From Atkinsonella hypoxylon (lineage: Eukaryota > Ascomycota > Sordariomycetes > Hypocreales > Clavicipitaceae): a stretch of DNA of 64,000 bases. A program made the position numbers and the translations under genes. The notes below the pieces were generated by a model. That model was given only the letters and a program-made list of their open reading frames with translations. It did no database searches and had not been told where the DNA came from. Below are positions 24,390 through 34,062 of the stretch, one piece after another (within the stretch, counting starts at the first letter, position 1; every line of letters begins with the position of its first letter). The DNA lies in NCBI GenBank assembly GCA_000729835.1, contig JFHB01000036.1, positions 124,001 through 188,000 on the forward strand, given 5' to 3'.

Positions 24390-25448
24390 ATGAGCTCGAC
24401 GGGGCCAAAAGAGGCGATTGCCCCGGCAAACGATGCATCACACGAAGCAAGCGCAGCGCCTGCAACGACCACTGAGTCTCCAGCAGAGGCGCCAAAGATG
24501 TCCAAAAACGCACTCAAGCGCCTCCGGCGCTTCCAAGAACGGGAAGACGGCAAGGAAGACCGGAAGAGGCGGCGGCAGGAAAAGCGAGCAGCTACCAAGG
24601 CGCGTCGGCGGGAAGAACGCGCGACGCTGTTGGCCAGCGGGGCCGATCCGGCAGTGGTGTTCGCTCGGAAGGCGCCTGCGCAACTGGTGCCCGTTGCGCT
24701 CATCCTGGACTGCGACTTTGAGGCGTACATGACGGAGAAGGAGAGGGTGTCCATGTCCAGCCAGGTGACGAGGTGCTACTCCGAGAACCGCAGCGCCAAG
24801 TACAAGGCGCATCTCTGGATCAGCGGATGGGGCGGCTGGATGAAGGAGCGCTTCGAGACGGCCATGGAGAGTCAGCATTTGCATTGGAAGGGCGTCGGTT
24901 TCGAGCCGGGCGACTTCTTGGCTGCGGCGGTGAGGGCCAGGGAGGCCATGGGGTCTGCCCAGGGCGGCGAGACGGTGGCGTCGTTGGAGCAGCGTGCCGG
25001 GAGCGAGGTCGTCTGGCAAAAGGACGCGAAGGAGCCGTGTCCTCTGCTGGGACCTGTGCCAGAGCTGGACGGGGAGTACAGGGACGTGGTGTACCTCACG
25101 TCCGAGTCGCCGCACACGCTGGAGCGTCTGGAGCCGCACACGAGTTACGTTATCGGCGGGCTGGTGGACAAGAACCGCGAGAAGGGCCTCTGCTATCGAC
25201 GGGCCGTCGAGAGGGGGATCCGGACGGCCAAGTTGCCGATTGGGCAATACATGGTCATGCAGAGTCGGCAGATTCTGGCGACGAACCACGTCGTGGAAAT
25301 CATGATCAAGTGGCTGGAATACGAGGACTGGGGCAGAGCCTTCACGGAGGTGATTCCCAAGCGCAAGGGTGGCAAACTGATTGGGGAGGCGGTTGCTGAT
25401 ACGGCTGGTGTGGATGGTCATAATGAGGATGGCCAAGGGGATCTTTGA
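24390..25448 (+). CDS. TRM10: tRNA (guanine-9-N1) methyltransferase TRM10
   Basis: SAM-dependent SPOUT-class enzyme that methylates N1 of G9 in many cytosolic tRNAs. A single exon of 352 residues starts at ATG 24390; the frame is open to 24348 but without an ATG. The N-terminal third is low-complexity and then very basic (MSKNALKRLRRFQERE, RKRRRQEKR), as usual for tRNA contact in this family. The catalytic domain contains VALILDCDFEAYMTEKE, then a core with VVYLTSESPHTLERLEP, YVIGGLVDKNREKGLCYRRA, and TAKLPIGQYMVMQSRQILA; the DxNR(E/H)K and LPI(G) blocks are family hallmarks. Length and motif order are typical. It is convergent with PRI1, about 300 bp apart. Confidence 0.95.
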   Translation: MSSTGPKEAIAPANDASHEASAAPATTTESPAEAPKMSKNALKRLRRFQEREDGKEDRKRRRQEKRAATKARRREERATLLASGADPAVVFARKAPAQLVPVALILDCDFEAYMTEKERVSMSSQVTRCYSENRSAKYKAHLWISGWGGWMKERFETAMESQHLHWKGVGFEPGDFLAAAVRAREAMGSAQGGETVASLEQRAGSEVVWQKDAKEPCPLLGPVPELDGEYRDVVYLTSESPHTLERLEPHTSYVIGGLVDKNREKGLCYRRAVERGIRTAKLPIGQYMVMQSRQILATNHVVEIMIKWLEYEDWGRAFTEVIPKRKGGKLIGEAVADTAGVDGHNEDGQGDL

Positions 25449-25749
25449 GGCTGATGACGCAGGCAAAGCGACACAGGCGAATTGCACGCGACGACTTGAT
25501 ATGATCAAGTACGGCCAGAGGATCAAAGATGCCGTAAAAGGTGGACCATGATCGAGGAGAAACCTTGCTTTGGAAATATACCTCCTGGACTCGCCAAGTT
25601 ATGCTCAAGTTTTGACAAAAGACAAAAGACAAAAGACCATTTAGCCCATCGGCCCGAGAAACACCAAGCACATCCCAAAAACAAGTCACCATGACGGTGC
25701 ATCATAAACCGTAACCTCTTCGACAGCAAAAATGCCCAACTCATCATGT
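25449..25749. other. Convergent 3' gap TRM10/PRI1
   Basis: Holds the 3' UTRs of both genes, including a GACAAAAGACAAAAGACAAAAGAC run near 25615-25638 (three 8-bp steps). No gene is seen. Confidence 0.6.
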
Positions 25750-27594
25750 TCAAAACTCCATCGACTCGTCTTCCCTCTCCCTCTTGACTCGCACATCCCT
25801 CTCATCCTTCATAATTCCATTCACAAAGGATCTAAAGTAATTAACATATGGCTTAAGACTCGTCTTTTCCCAATCAGGAATGCGCTTGTTCTTGTCGACG
25901 TCTTCATCCTCCTTGTCATCCTCCCTCCACGCATCAATCTCAGCCAGCAACTCCTGCACGGTTGGCACAGCTAGTGGATCAAAGTCCTCGAGCTCCTTGG
26001 TGTCAATGGGCACACACACGCGGCCCGTCCCCGGGTGCACTACAAAGGGGCTCTTGAGCAAGTGATTTAGTTTCTTGCTGACTTCGATATCGAGACGCGG
26101 GTAGGTATATTCCAGCACGATATCCTGCTTTGCTTCGAGAAGTGCGCGAGCATCCAAACTCTTGCTGGCGCCGGTCTTGGCTACGGCGTCGATGTCGGCC
26201 CATTTTGAGGTTGAGGCTCGCCGAGGAGCGGCGTCCCATTTGCGTCGAAGAGACTCATTTAGGTTGCGGTCGGGGAGGAGTTGGAGGAGCTTTTCAGATC
26301 GATCTTCCGTGCCCCAGGGGTCTTGCACCTCTAGGACGTCCCCTTGGAAATGTGTTTTAAGAATTTCAAGGCTTCGCCTGTGAAGTGAGTTAGCGTCAAG
26401 GGTCCTCTCTCAAGTTCAGTAAGGTGGTTCATTCCTGAGGAAGGTGATGGAAACAGGGGATTCAGGAAGGTGCTATACGTACGCAAGATGAGGGTGCAGC
26501 GGCCGACGCACATTGACCCTTTTACCGCTTTGCGCTCCGCCTCTGATGACCTCGAGATACCCAGCAATCGCCTTCCTCTTCTGGTCGTCCAGGCTTCGCA
26601 CTTTCTTGTCACAGACCCAAGCGTGGACACCGCGTCTTCCCGAGTACACCCACAAGATATGCTTGAAGCCAAAGTCCTCGCGCAAGGCTACATCCACCAC
26701 CTTGATAGCCATGGTCATGAACCTCCAGCACTTGTTGCAGATGTTTGCCTTGTCACAGCACGTTCGGATGTCATCGTAGTCTGTCAAGTCGATATCAAAG
26801 CATAATTCCTTGGCAAGGGGCTTAAAGGCGGATGAGTTGCGCAGTGTCTTGCGGTCTCGCGGATTGGCACTATAGACGGGTCCGATTTCGAAACGAGAGG
26901 GCATCAAACGAAGGACGTCCTTGCGGAGGCTAGAATGGTGTTTCCGGTGAGTTAGCGAAAACTTGCCACATATAGTCAATTTGGAAATAGAAGTTGGGCG
27001 TCGCGTTTCAGGACAAGGTGTGCGGTGACATACAGGTCAGCCGTGGCAAAGGATTGATATCGGAGGTAGGCGTCATTCTGGAGAGTGAATGCAAATTCTC
27101 GATTCCCAAAATCGCTGGTCGGCGTGGGGCTATGATTGAGCCATTGAAAGAGATGGCGCCACGGGAACAATCGCTGATAGAAACTTCGCATCACCTCGGG
27201 GTCGGATGCTTTCATAGAGGTGGTGTCTCTGCAGCCCGTGTCAGAAACAACAGGTGGACATAATTGTACATCGGGGGCACAGATCCGACGAATGTGGTTT
27301 GCGGAGAACAGTTCTGTCTGAGTCCTTTTCTACTCACAGTGGTGATGCTATTCTAGCTGGCGGACTAGATGGCTGCTGCTTCGCGGGCGCAGAGCTGGGA
27401 AACTCTCCGTCATCCGAGTCATCCTGGTCAAAAAGCTGCATCAACCTGTTGTTTTGAGTCGCAACGTCTTCCTTCATATCGACATCGTTGTCTTGTGCGG
27501 CATGGGCGACGGTGCTGGGAATTCCAGCTTCATCCATCGGTTCGTCCTTGGCGCCGTGGGACGACATGGCCTCGGCAGGGACTGAATGTGGCAT
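25750..27594 (-). CDS. PRI1: DNA primase catalytic (small) subunit PRI1
   Basis: Makes RNA primers within the DNA polymerase alpha-primase complex. Four exons: 27594-27338, 27228-27034, 26929-26483 and 26377-25750, giving 508 residues. The N-terminal about 85 residues are acidic and polar, an extension compared with yeast. The core starts with MRSFYQRLFPWRHLFQWLNH. Then come REFAFTLQNDAYLRYQSF, the catalytic ELCFDIDLTDYDD with Asp 196 and 198, a zinc-site segment (CCDKANICNKCW), and WVYSGRRGVHAWVCD, all family hallmarks. The C-terminus is charged and ends MEF. All splice sites are GT..AG and keep frame. The ATG at 27594 is the first in this frame. Confidence 0.95.
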
Positions 27595-28000
27595 TGGAGG
27601 ATCAAGTATTCTATTGGTGTTCAATTATCAGAGGCAATGAGAAGATGAAGGGGCGCACAATGCGCAGCAATGCGCTCAACACTGTGATTATATCGCCGTC
27701 ATCGAGCATCAGGCGAGCGTTGGCAAGATGCGCGCGGCCTTCGGACGCGCCTGGACGCGTCTCGAGTAAGTCGTTTTGGAGGGGCGACTGAGTCCTTGGT
27801 ACGGAGTACTTGCTATTGCTCGCCCGGTTGGTCCGAGCACGCATTACGCCACATGTGTGGGTGGGCATGGCTGGAGTCTGGTATTAGCATAACAGAGAGG
27901 TGCTGATGTGACTTATTCTGGCGCCGATATCAATAACCCTAAAGTTTGGGGAATAGACCAGAGGCTTAGGAGATAAAAAAAAAGGCAGAGCAAAAAGCAA
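27595..28000. other. PRI1 promoter region and tRNA 3' flank
   Basis: Upstream of the PRI1 start and downstream of the first tRNA-Ser gene (both minus strand). Short frames near 27611-27868 lack features of a real protein. Confidence 0.55.
27992..27996 (-). terminator. Pol III terminator of tRNA-Ser copy 1
   Basis: Five Ts on the minus strand begin a few bases past the tRNA 3' end, the normal signal for RNA polymerase III to stop. Confidence 0.75.
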
Positions 28001-28139
28001 CGACACCTGCAGGATTCGAACCTACGCACACGAATGTAATGCCTTACTATTAAAGAGATGTTAGTCGTGATACGAAATGAATAAGGGTGATATAGTGTAC
28101 TTACGCAGGGCACCGCCTTAACCACTCGGCCAAAGTGTC
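28001..28139 (-). tRNA. tRNA-Ser(GCT), copy 1, with mRNA-type intron
   Basis: Exons 28139-28105 (35 nt) and 28046-28001 (46 nt) give an 81-nt class II serine tRNA. The acceptor stem GACACTT pairs with AGGTGTC, the discriminator is G, the A box is TGGCCGAGTGG and the B box GGTTCGAATCC. Removing 28104-28047 (58 nt) restores the anticodon loop CTGCTAA, identical to copy 2. The removed segment starts GTAAGT, has ACTAAC shortly before its end and finishes TTTAATAG, the pattern of a fungal spliceosomal intron. It interrupts the tRNA between positions 35 and 36, not at the canonical 37/38 site. A canonical-site reading would give a GCG anticodon with T at 37, which does not fit a serine tRNA. It may be functional, a pseudogene, or spliced in an unusual way. 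Confidence 0.75.
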
Positions 28140-28222
28140 TTGAGAGCTTCTGAATTAGGATCGTCTATCAAGGTAAAACAGGCGGTAAAGTCAAATGGAA
28201 CCGAAAAGGTTCAAAAAGGGTC

Positions 28223-28227
28223 AAAAA
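28223..28227 (-). terminator. Pol III terminator of tRNA-Ser copy 2
   Basis: Five Ts on the minus strand, five bases beyond the tRNA 3' end. Confidence 0.75.
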
Positions 28228-28232
28228 GGAAA

Positions 28233-28332
28233 CGACACCTGCAGGATTCGAACCTGCGCACGCGAACGTAATGCCTTCCTCAACCATACAGGTTATAGCA
28301 GGGCATCGCCTTAACCACTCGGCCAAAGTGTC
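28233..28332 (-). tRNA. tRNA-Ser(GCT), copy 2, canonical intron
   Basis: Exons 28332-28296 (37 nt) and 28276-28233 (44 nt), intron of 19 nt exactly after position 37, where the tRNA splicing endonuclease cuts. The mature 81 nt fold well: acceptor GACACTT/AGGTGTC, anticodon stem ATGCC/GGCAT, loop CTGCTAA (anticodon GCT), a long variable arm typical of serine tRNAs, and T arm GCAGG/CCTGC. It reads AGC and AGT codons. It lies 93 bp upstream of copy 1 in the same orientation; the exons of the two copies differ only by transitions. Confidence 0.95.
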
Positions 28333-28447
28333 TTAATTGTTAGAGAACGAGGATTATATCTTTATATATGCATTAGTACGCCAGCCGCAAGAGTTAAACT
28401 GAGAGTCTGATGTGTGTTCTTTGCTTCGACGTACCATGCCATCATAA

Positions 28448-28469
28448 TTTAAATACATATGTATTTAAA
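28448..28469. repeat. Perfect 22-bp palindrome
   Basis: TTTAAATACAT followed by its exact reverse complement, lying between tRNA genes in non-coding DNA. No function is known. Confidence 0.85.
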
Positions 28470-29684
28470 CCTTACTATCAAACTCCCAGCTCCCGCAGCA
28501 TACTCATTTACTTTTCAGTGTTCACATCACCTTAAGAAATCCCTCAATTGATATGAAAAACATTATTATGTTTGATACCGTCATAGACTTAAGTGACTGC
28601 CTCGTTGAAGATCTTCTAAGTGGTTGCGGCCAATACTTGGAACTGCTTTATGTGAGTGTATGATCCTCATCTTGATCCCCTTTATCTTGTTAGATCTTAC
28701 TTATCATTTGGACTGCCCCAAATTACTTCAGGGAGCTACCTACTATGGATTCCCAGACGAATCTCAATTTCGTGGTTGACGCCCATGAGCCTTTAAAGGA
28801 GTTCAGCCTCGCTCCAGCTCGGGAGACATACATCGCCAGTTGTCAACAAATTCTGATTCGGGACCATTCTTGCCTACGCTGCTAAAGGCAAAGTCCTAAT
28901 ATCGACGGAGTATTCGCTTGGATATTTGCGAGATTAAATTGGAGATTCAAGCTCTACGCACGCAGAGCAGTGTTGTTTTATCAATATCCCCACGAGAACA
29001 AACTTCCAAGGAACGCATTTCTGAGATCTCTGGCAGATACGGTGCTGTAGACAACTATGAGAGTCATGCAACGAGAGATTGGGCGATAGTATGACTTGGA
29101 CGGCCAAGATCTTGAGACTCAAAAGCGCCATTAAAACTGGGAATCTGGGCCAGGGAAGTTTATCGCACGTGGTAACGGACAGCAAAGGCTTGAGGAATAT
29201 GATTTTAAGCCTGTATTCGTGCTAAGCTTTTGGTGGGATAGGTAAACTAAGGTCTAATGAATGGGCATTAAGACATAATTCAGGTTCATTAAGAAAAAAA
29301 TAAGTTTGGGAATACCGGAACAGCTCGTCCAGCTGCTTCTAGCCACTGGCTTACTCCGTTAAGCATGCGAAAGTAACAGCTAAATTACACATTGGCTTAT
29401 TAGGCAGGCAGAAGATATGTAATAGTACTTTGCTCTCTTGCAGAAGGTATAAGCGGCCACCGACGGGCCTTACTGTAAAGCTTGGTGTTATACAGTTACT
29501 ATTCTCATTCTTAACAATATATTGAAATCGGTGTATGGGTAGGATTCAAAGGGGACCAGTGGACAGAATTGCTAACGCTTAAGCAGGTTTTGAGCTTTTG
29601 GTTATACGCCCTTAAGGGTCACGAATCAGTCTGCTATACTGGAAAAAAAAAAAAAAAAAACAAGGCGAAGAAGACGAAAGGACG

Positions 29685-29688
29685 AAAA
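29685..29688 (-). terminator. Pol III terminator of tRNA-Thr
   Basis: Four Ts on the minus strand five bases beyond the tRNA 3' end. Confidence 0.6.
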
Positions 29689-29693
29689 CGGAC

Positions 29694-29765
29694 TGCCCGC
29701 GGCCTGGATCGAACAGACGACCTTGTCATTACGAGTGACACGCACTACCACTGTGCTACGAGGGC
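29694..29765 (-). tRNA. tRNA-Thr(CGT)
   Basis: A 72-nt intronless tRNA. Anticodon stem TGTCA/TGACA holds loop CTCGTAA, so the anticodon is CGT and reads ACG. The T arm GTCTG/CAGGC surrounds TTCGATC, the D arm contains AGTGGTAG, and the discriminator is A. The acceptor stem GCCCTCG/CGCGGGC has one mismatch (T5 against C68); an A at 68 would pair. The gene otherwise looks functional. Confidence 0.9.
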
Positions 29766-30574
29766 TTTGCCAGTCCGGCTCACGTGCAATTGTGGAGGCG
29801 GCGTTTATTATGCTAGTTGAGCGCACAGATTCATGGAAAACCAAGAGTTTCGCGAGTAATTCGAATATACATGTACTGTCATTCGGGTCCATGTAACTGC
29901 TTCCAGATAAACGTGGAAGATGTGACGTGACGATAAGGATAGCATCGCCAAAGCTTTTGCCTGGCCTGGGCGATATGGTGACTCTTCGCGGCGGGACATG
30001 GGGAGTATAACTTCATCGTGGAGCTCGCTTTAAATTCAAGTCTGTCAAAACGCAAATCCACATCCCGCCCAGGTGAAGGTCCTGTCCGTGATCCGAGATC
30101 CTTGGATGAAGCGCTAACCATGTGCCGCCATAGCGGCCCCAGATGCCATGGAGCGAAGACGTGGTCTGGTCTGAGGTAGGGAAGAGCATCGAGCAGTCGT
30201 CATCGAAGTTGAAAACTGTTTGTACGCAGATTATGCCCACCAGCTCGGAAATTGGTCGTTCTTATCGTGTTCTTCAACCCTGTCCAACTTTGGTTCTTCT
30301 TCTGCTCGCTCAGACTAGCAAAGCGGGAAGAGCGGGAGCCCGTTCCGGTTGGGGAACAAGAGAGTGGAAAGCTGTGGAGCAAAACCACGGACAGGGACAT
30401 GGACAAGACACCCACATCACGGACTTCGCGCATATTGTCTGAGCCTGGGTGTCATTATGCATGTACATGCAGACATGCAGACATGGCTGACTCGCCGACT
30501 TATGAGAGCATCGGCCGAGGCTACCACCAGCTATGTCTTCCTGACCTGCACTCTCAAGTATCGCAGTGCCAGCC
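29766..30574. other. Promoter region of the GH31 gene
   Basis: Non-coding DNA upstream of the alpha-glucosidase gene. No other gene is supported. Short repeats of ACATGCAG occur near 30463-30485. Confidence 0.55.
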
Positions 30575-33444
30575 ATGAAGCATTGGAAGGGATTGCTCTT
30601 TTCAGGCCTCGCCTCTGCGAGCGCTCTGGTCGACCATAGTGATGCCGATGCCTTGGCCAAATGCCCTGGCTACAAGGCTTCCCACGTCAAGACATCAGAC
30701 ACTGGACTGACTGCTGATCTGTCGCTGGCCGGAAAGCACTGTGACACGTACGGTGACGATCTCGAGAACCTCATCCTGGAGGTGACGTACGAGTCCGGTA
30801 AGCGTGGACAGTCCTTTTTCCGAAACCACGACGACTGCAAACAACTAACTTTCCCTGTCTGAAAAAAATCGCAACAGAAAACCGCCTCCATGTCAAGATT
30901 CAAGACAAAGACAATCAGGTCTACCAAGTACCCGAATCTGTCTTCCCCCGCCCCAACGGCAAGTCCTCTTCAACGAGCAACAAGCTCAGGTTCGAGCACA
31001 CGTCGAATCCGTTCTCCTTCAAGGTCAGCAGACGCGACACCAATGATGTCCTCTTCGACACGTCCGCCGCCTCGCTGGTCTTCGAATCGCAGTATCTCCG
31101 CCTGCGAACCAAGCTGCCCAAGGACCCCTATCTATATGGCCTCGGCGAGCATTCTGACCCCCTACGGCTCAACACAACCAAGTACATCCGCACGATGTGG
31201 AACCAGGATAGCGGCGGCCTCCCGGAGGGAGCTAATCTATACGGCACGCATCCGTTTTATCTCGAGCACCGAGAGACCGGCTCTCACGGCGTCTTCCTCC
31301 TCAATTCTAACGGCATGGACATCATGATTGACAAGACCGCCGACGGGAGCCAGTACCTCGAGTACAATACCCTCGGCGGCGTTTTCGACTTCTGGTTCTT
31401 CGCCGGCAACACACCTACCAAGGTCGTTCAGCAGTACGCCGAGATCGCCGGCAAACCTGCGATGCAGCCGTACTGGGGACTAGGCTTTCACCAATGCCGC
31501 TATGGCTACCGGGATGTCTTTGAGGTCGCTGAGGTTGTCCAGAACTACAGCAACGCCAAGATCCCTCTCGAGACGATGTGGACGGACATCGATTACATGG
31601 ACCGCCGCCGCGTCTTCTCCCTCGACCCAGACCGGTTTCCACTCCACAAGATGCGCGAGCTTGTCTCGTACCTACACGACCACGAGCAGTACTACGTCGT
31701 CATGGTCGACCCAGCTGTTGCGTACCAGGACTACGAGCCCCTGCACAGAGGCATCGAAGACGACGTCTTCATCAAGCGCTCTAACGGTTCCATCTGGCTC
31801 GGCGTCGTCTGGCCCGGCGTCACCGTCTTCCCAGATTGGTTTTCCAGGAACATTAGGAAATACTGGAACGGCATGTTTAACACCTTCTTCCACAAGGACA
31901 CGGGCATGGACATCGATGCCCTCTGGATCGACATGAACGAACCCAGCAATTTCCCATGCAACTTCCCCTGTGACGACCCATACTCGGCAGCAAAGGGATA
32001 CCCTCCCGAGCCACCACCCATTCGGGAGAATCCTCGCAAACTCCCCGGCTGGCCCTGCGACTTCCAGCCCCCAGGCACAGAATGCAAACGGTCCGAGGAA
32101 GAAATCGCCCATCAGGCACGATTCCTCGTCGCCAAATCCTACCGTGCTATCGACATCCTCCTCTCCCGCTCAACAGAGATGACCCTGCGAGCCAAAGGCG
32201 ACCGCAAGGGCCTTCCGAACCGCGACCTCCTGTACCCCAAGTACGCAATTCACAACAAAGCCGCATACAAGGATTCCTGGAACGCTGCGCAGGGCGGTAT
32301 ATCCAACAAGACAGTCAACACGGACCTGAGGCATGAAAACGGCCTAGCCATGTACGACACGCACAATATGTACGGCTCCATGATGTCGACCGCCTCGCGC
32401 GAAGCCATGCTCTCCCGCCGGCCCGGCCTCCGGCCTTTCATTATCACCCGCTCAACCTTCTCGGGCGCAGGCTCCAAAGTAGGCCACTGGCTAGGCGACA
32501 ACCTCTCGACATGGGACCACTACCGATACTCCATCCGCGAGCTGCTGGCCTTCACATCCATCTACGGCTTCAACATGGTCGGCTCCGACGTCTGCGGCTT
32601 CGGCGGCAACACATCCGAGGAGCTCTGCGCCCGCTGGGCCTCCCTCGGCGCCTTCTCGACCTTCTACCGCAACCACAATGACATGCACAAAATCCCGCAG
32701 GAGTTCTACCGCTGGGAGTCCGTCGCGGAGACCGCCCGGAAGGCCATCGCCATCCGCTACCGCCTCCTGGACTACATCTACACAGCCATGTACCTCGCCT
32801 CGACCGACGGATCGCCCAGCCTCCAGCCCCTCTTCTACGCATACCCCCACGACAGGAACACATGGGCCCTCGAACAGCAGTACCTCTACGGGCCCGGCCT
32901 CCTCGTCGCCCCCGTCACCCACCAAGGGTCATCATCCGTGGAAGTCTACTTGCCAAACGACCTCTTCTTCGACTGGTACACCCACAAGCCCATCCGCGGA
33001 GATGCCAAGACTCACACAATCAAGGACGTGAGCATAACCTCCATCCCGCTCTTCATCCGCTCCGGCGTCATCATCCCCGCCCGTATCAACTCCACATATA
33101 CGACTGCCGAGCTTCGCAAGCAAGACTTCGAGCTTCTCGTCCCCGTAGACGGAGTGCAGGGCCAGGCAAAAGGTCAATTGTATCTCGATGACGGCGTGTC
33201 TCTAGACCAGACGGGCAAATACTCCCTTATCAACTTTGAGTTTAAGAATGGACAGCTATCCGTCAACGGCAAATTCGATTACCACGGTCCCGCAAGAGTC
33301 TCCAAGATTACTTTCTTGTGTCTGGAGCGCGAGTCTCGGGATGGTAGGACTGAGCACTCTACTACTGCGGAGAAGTCGTACAGCACTTCGTTTGACGTTG
33401 ATTTGGCGTTGGACAAGGCTGCCACTTTTATGCCTCGCTTCTGA
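30575..33444 (+). CDS. Secreted alpha-glucosidase, GH31
   Basis: Glycoside hydrolase family 31, releasing alpha-linked glucose from maltose and malto-oligosaccharides outside the cell. Exons 30575-30797 and 30878-33444 give 929 residues. The signal peptide is MKHWKGLLFSGLASASALV. The N-terminal beta domain is followed by the barrel starting near QPYWGLGFHQCRYGY. The nucleophile Asp426 lies in DALWIDMNEPSNF and the acid/base Asp615 in GHWLGDNLSTW, both canonical. A substrate-pocket TMWTDIDYMD and later FYRNHNDM are present. Lengths and order match fungal acid alpha-glucosidases. The exon codon use is strongly C-ending, suggesting high expression. No transcription-factor site was firmly identified. 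Confidence 0.95.
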
Positions 33445-34062
33445 CGGACCTAGATCTCGCAAAGGGAAAACCAGGGCTTCGTGCAGTAGAATGGGACGCA
33501 ATCGTGAGAAAAGGCAATCGTGATCGTGATTTTTTTTTTTTTTTGGATACGCAATTGTTTAAAAAATACGAAGGAATTTAGAGTAGTGTCTCTTATGCTC
33601 TATTGAAAACAATTATGGGTTCGTTCATTTACAGCCCATCTAAAGACGCTGACACTTCATTAATCATTCATATTTTTCCACGCCGCTATGCTTGATAAAT
33701 AGAATGACAAACCCCGGAACTCCATGGTAGATTGCTCGCGCTTCTTCAAACATTTGCAACACATTTCTTAACAAAAAAAAAGCCTCCCGCACGTCTTCTC
33801 TCTGCGCCAAACGATTAAAAAAAATCCATCATTACTATTGACAAATCAATTGACCAAGTATATCGACATGGTCCTTTTTCGGTGTCTTCAACCCCAGGTT
33901 TGAAAATATTTTTCCTGTTCAAATGATGATATATTCGTAGCGTCGTTGATTCGTTTCGGTCTTAATAAATTTAATGCCAAGAAAAATAGGGGAAAAAGTC
34001 GTTTCTGAGTCATGAGCCAGAATATCCATAAGTGGATAAGAAATCTAGGATATGCTGATATT
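33445..34062. other. Convergent 3' intergenic region
   Basis: Between the stops of the GH31 gene and the caspase/zinc-finger gene. It is AT-rich, with a T-run at 33530-33544. No gene is seen. Confidence 0.6.

Larger units (their letters stand above)
28333..29693. other. Intergenic, AT-rich, no gene seen
   Basis: Between the serine and threonine tRNAs. It contains a perfect 22-bp AT-rich palindrome at 28448-28469 and an A-run of 18 at 29643-29660. Frames are short and interrupted, and none resembles a known protein. Confidence 0.5.

Noticed and set aside
24438..25526. Open frame of 362 codons antisense to TRM10
   Set aside because: It is a shadow of the GC-rich TRM10 codons, with no family features, while TRM10 on the plus strand is unmistakable.
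28001..28139. Reading tRNA-Ser copy 1 with a canonical intron at position 37/38
   Set aside because: It would give anticodon GCG with T at position 37 on a serine body. Removing the GTAAGT..TAG segment instead restores exactly the loop and length of copy 2.
31415..33031. Several long frames overlapping the GH31 gene on both strands
   Set aside because: They are by-products of C-ending codons in the GH31 exon; the protein sequences are low-complexity.
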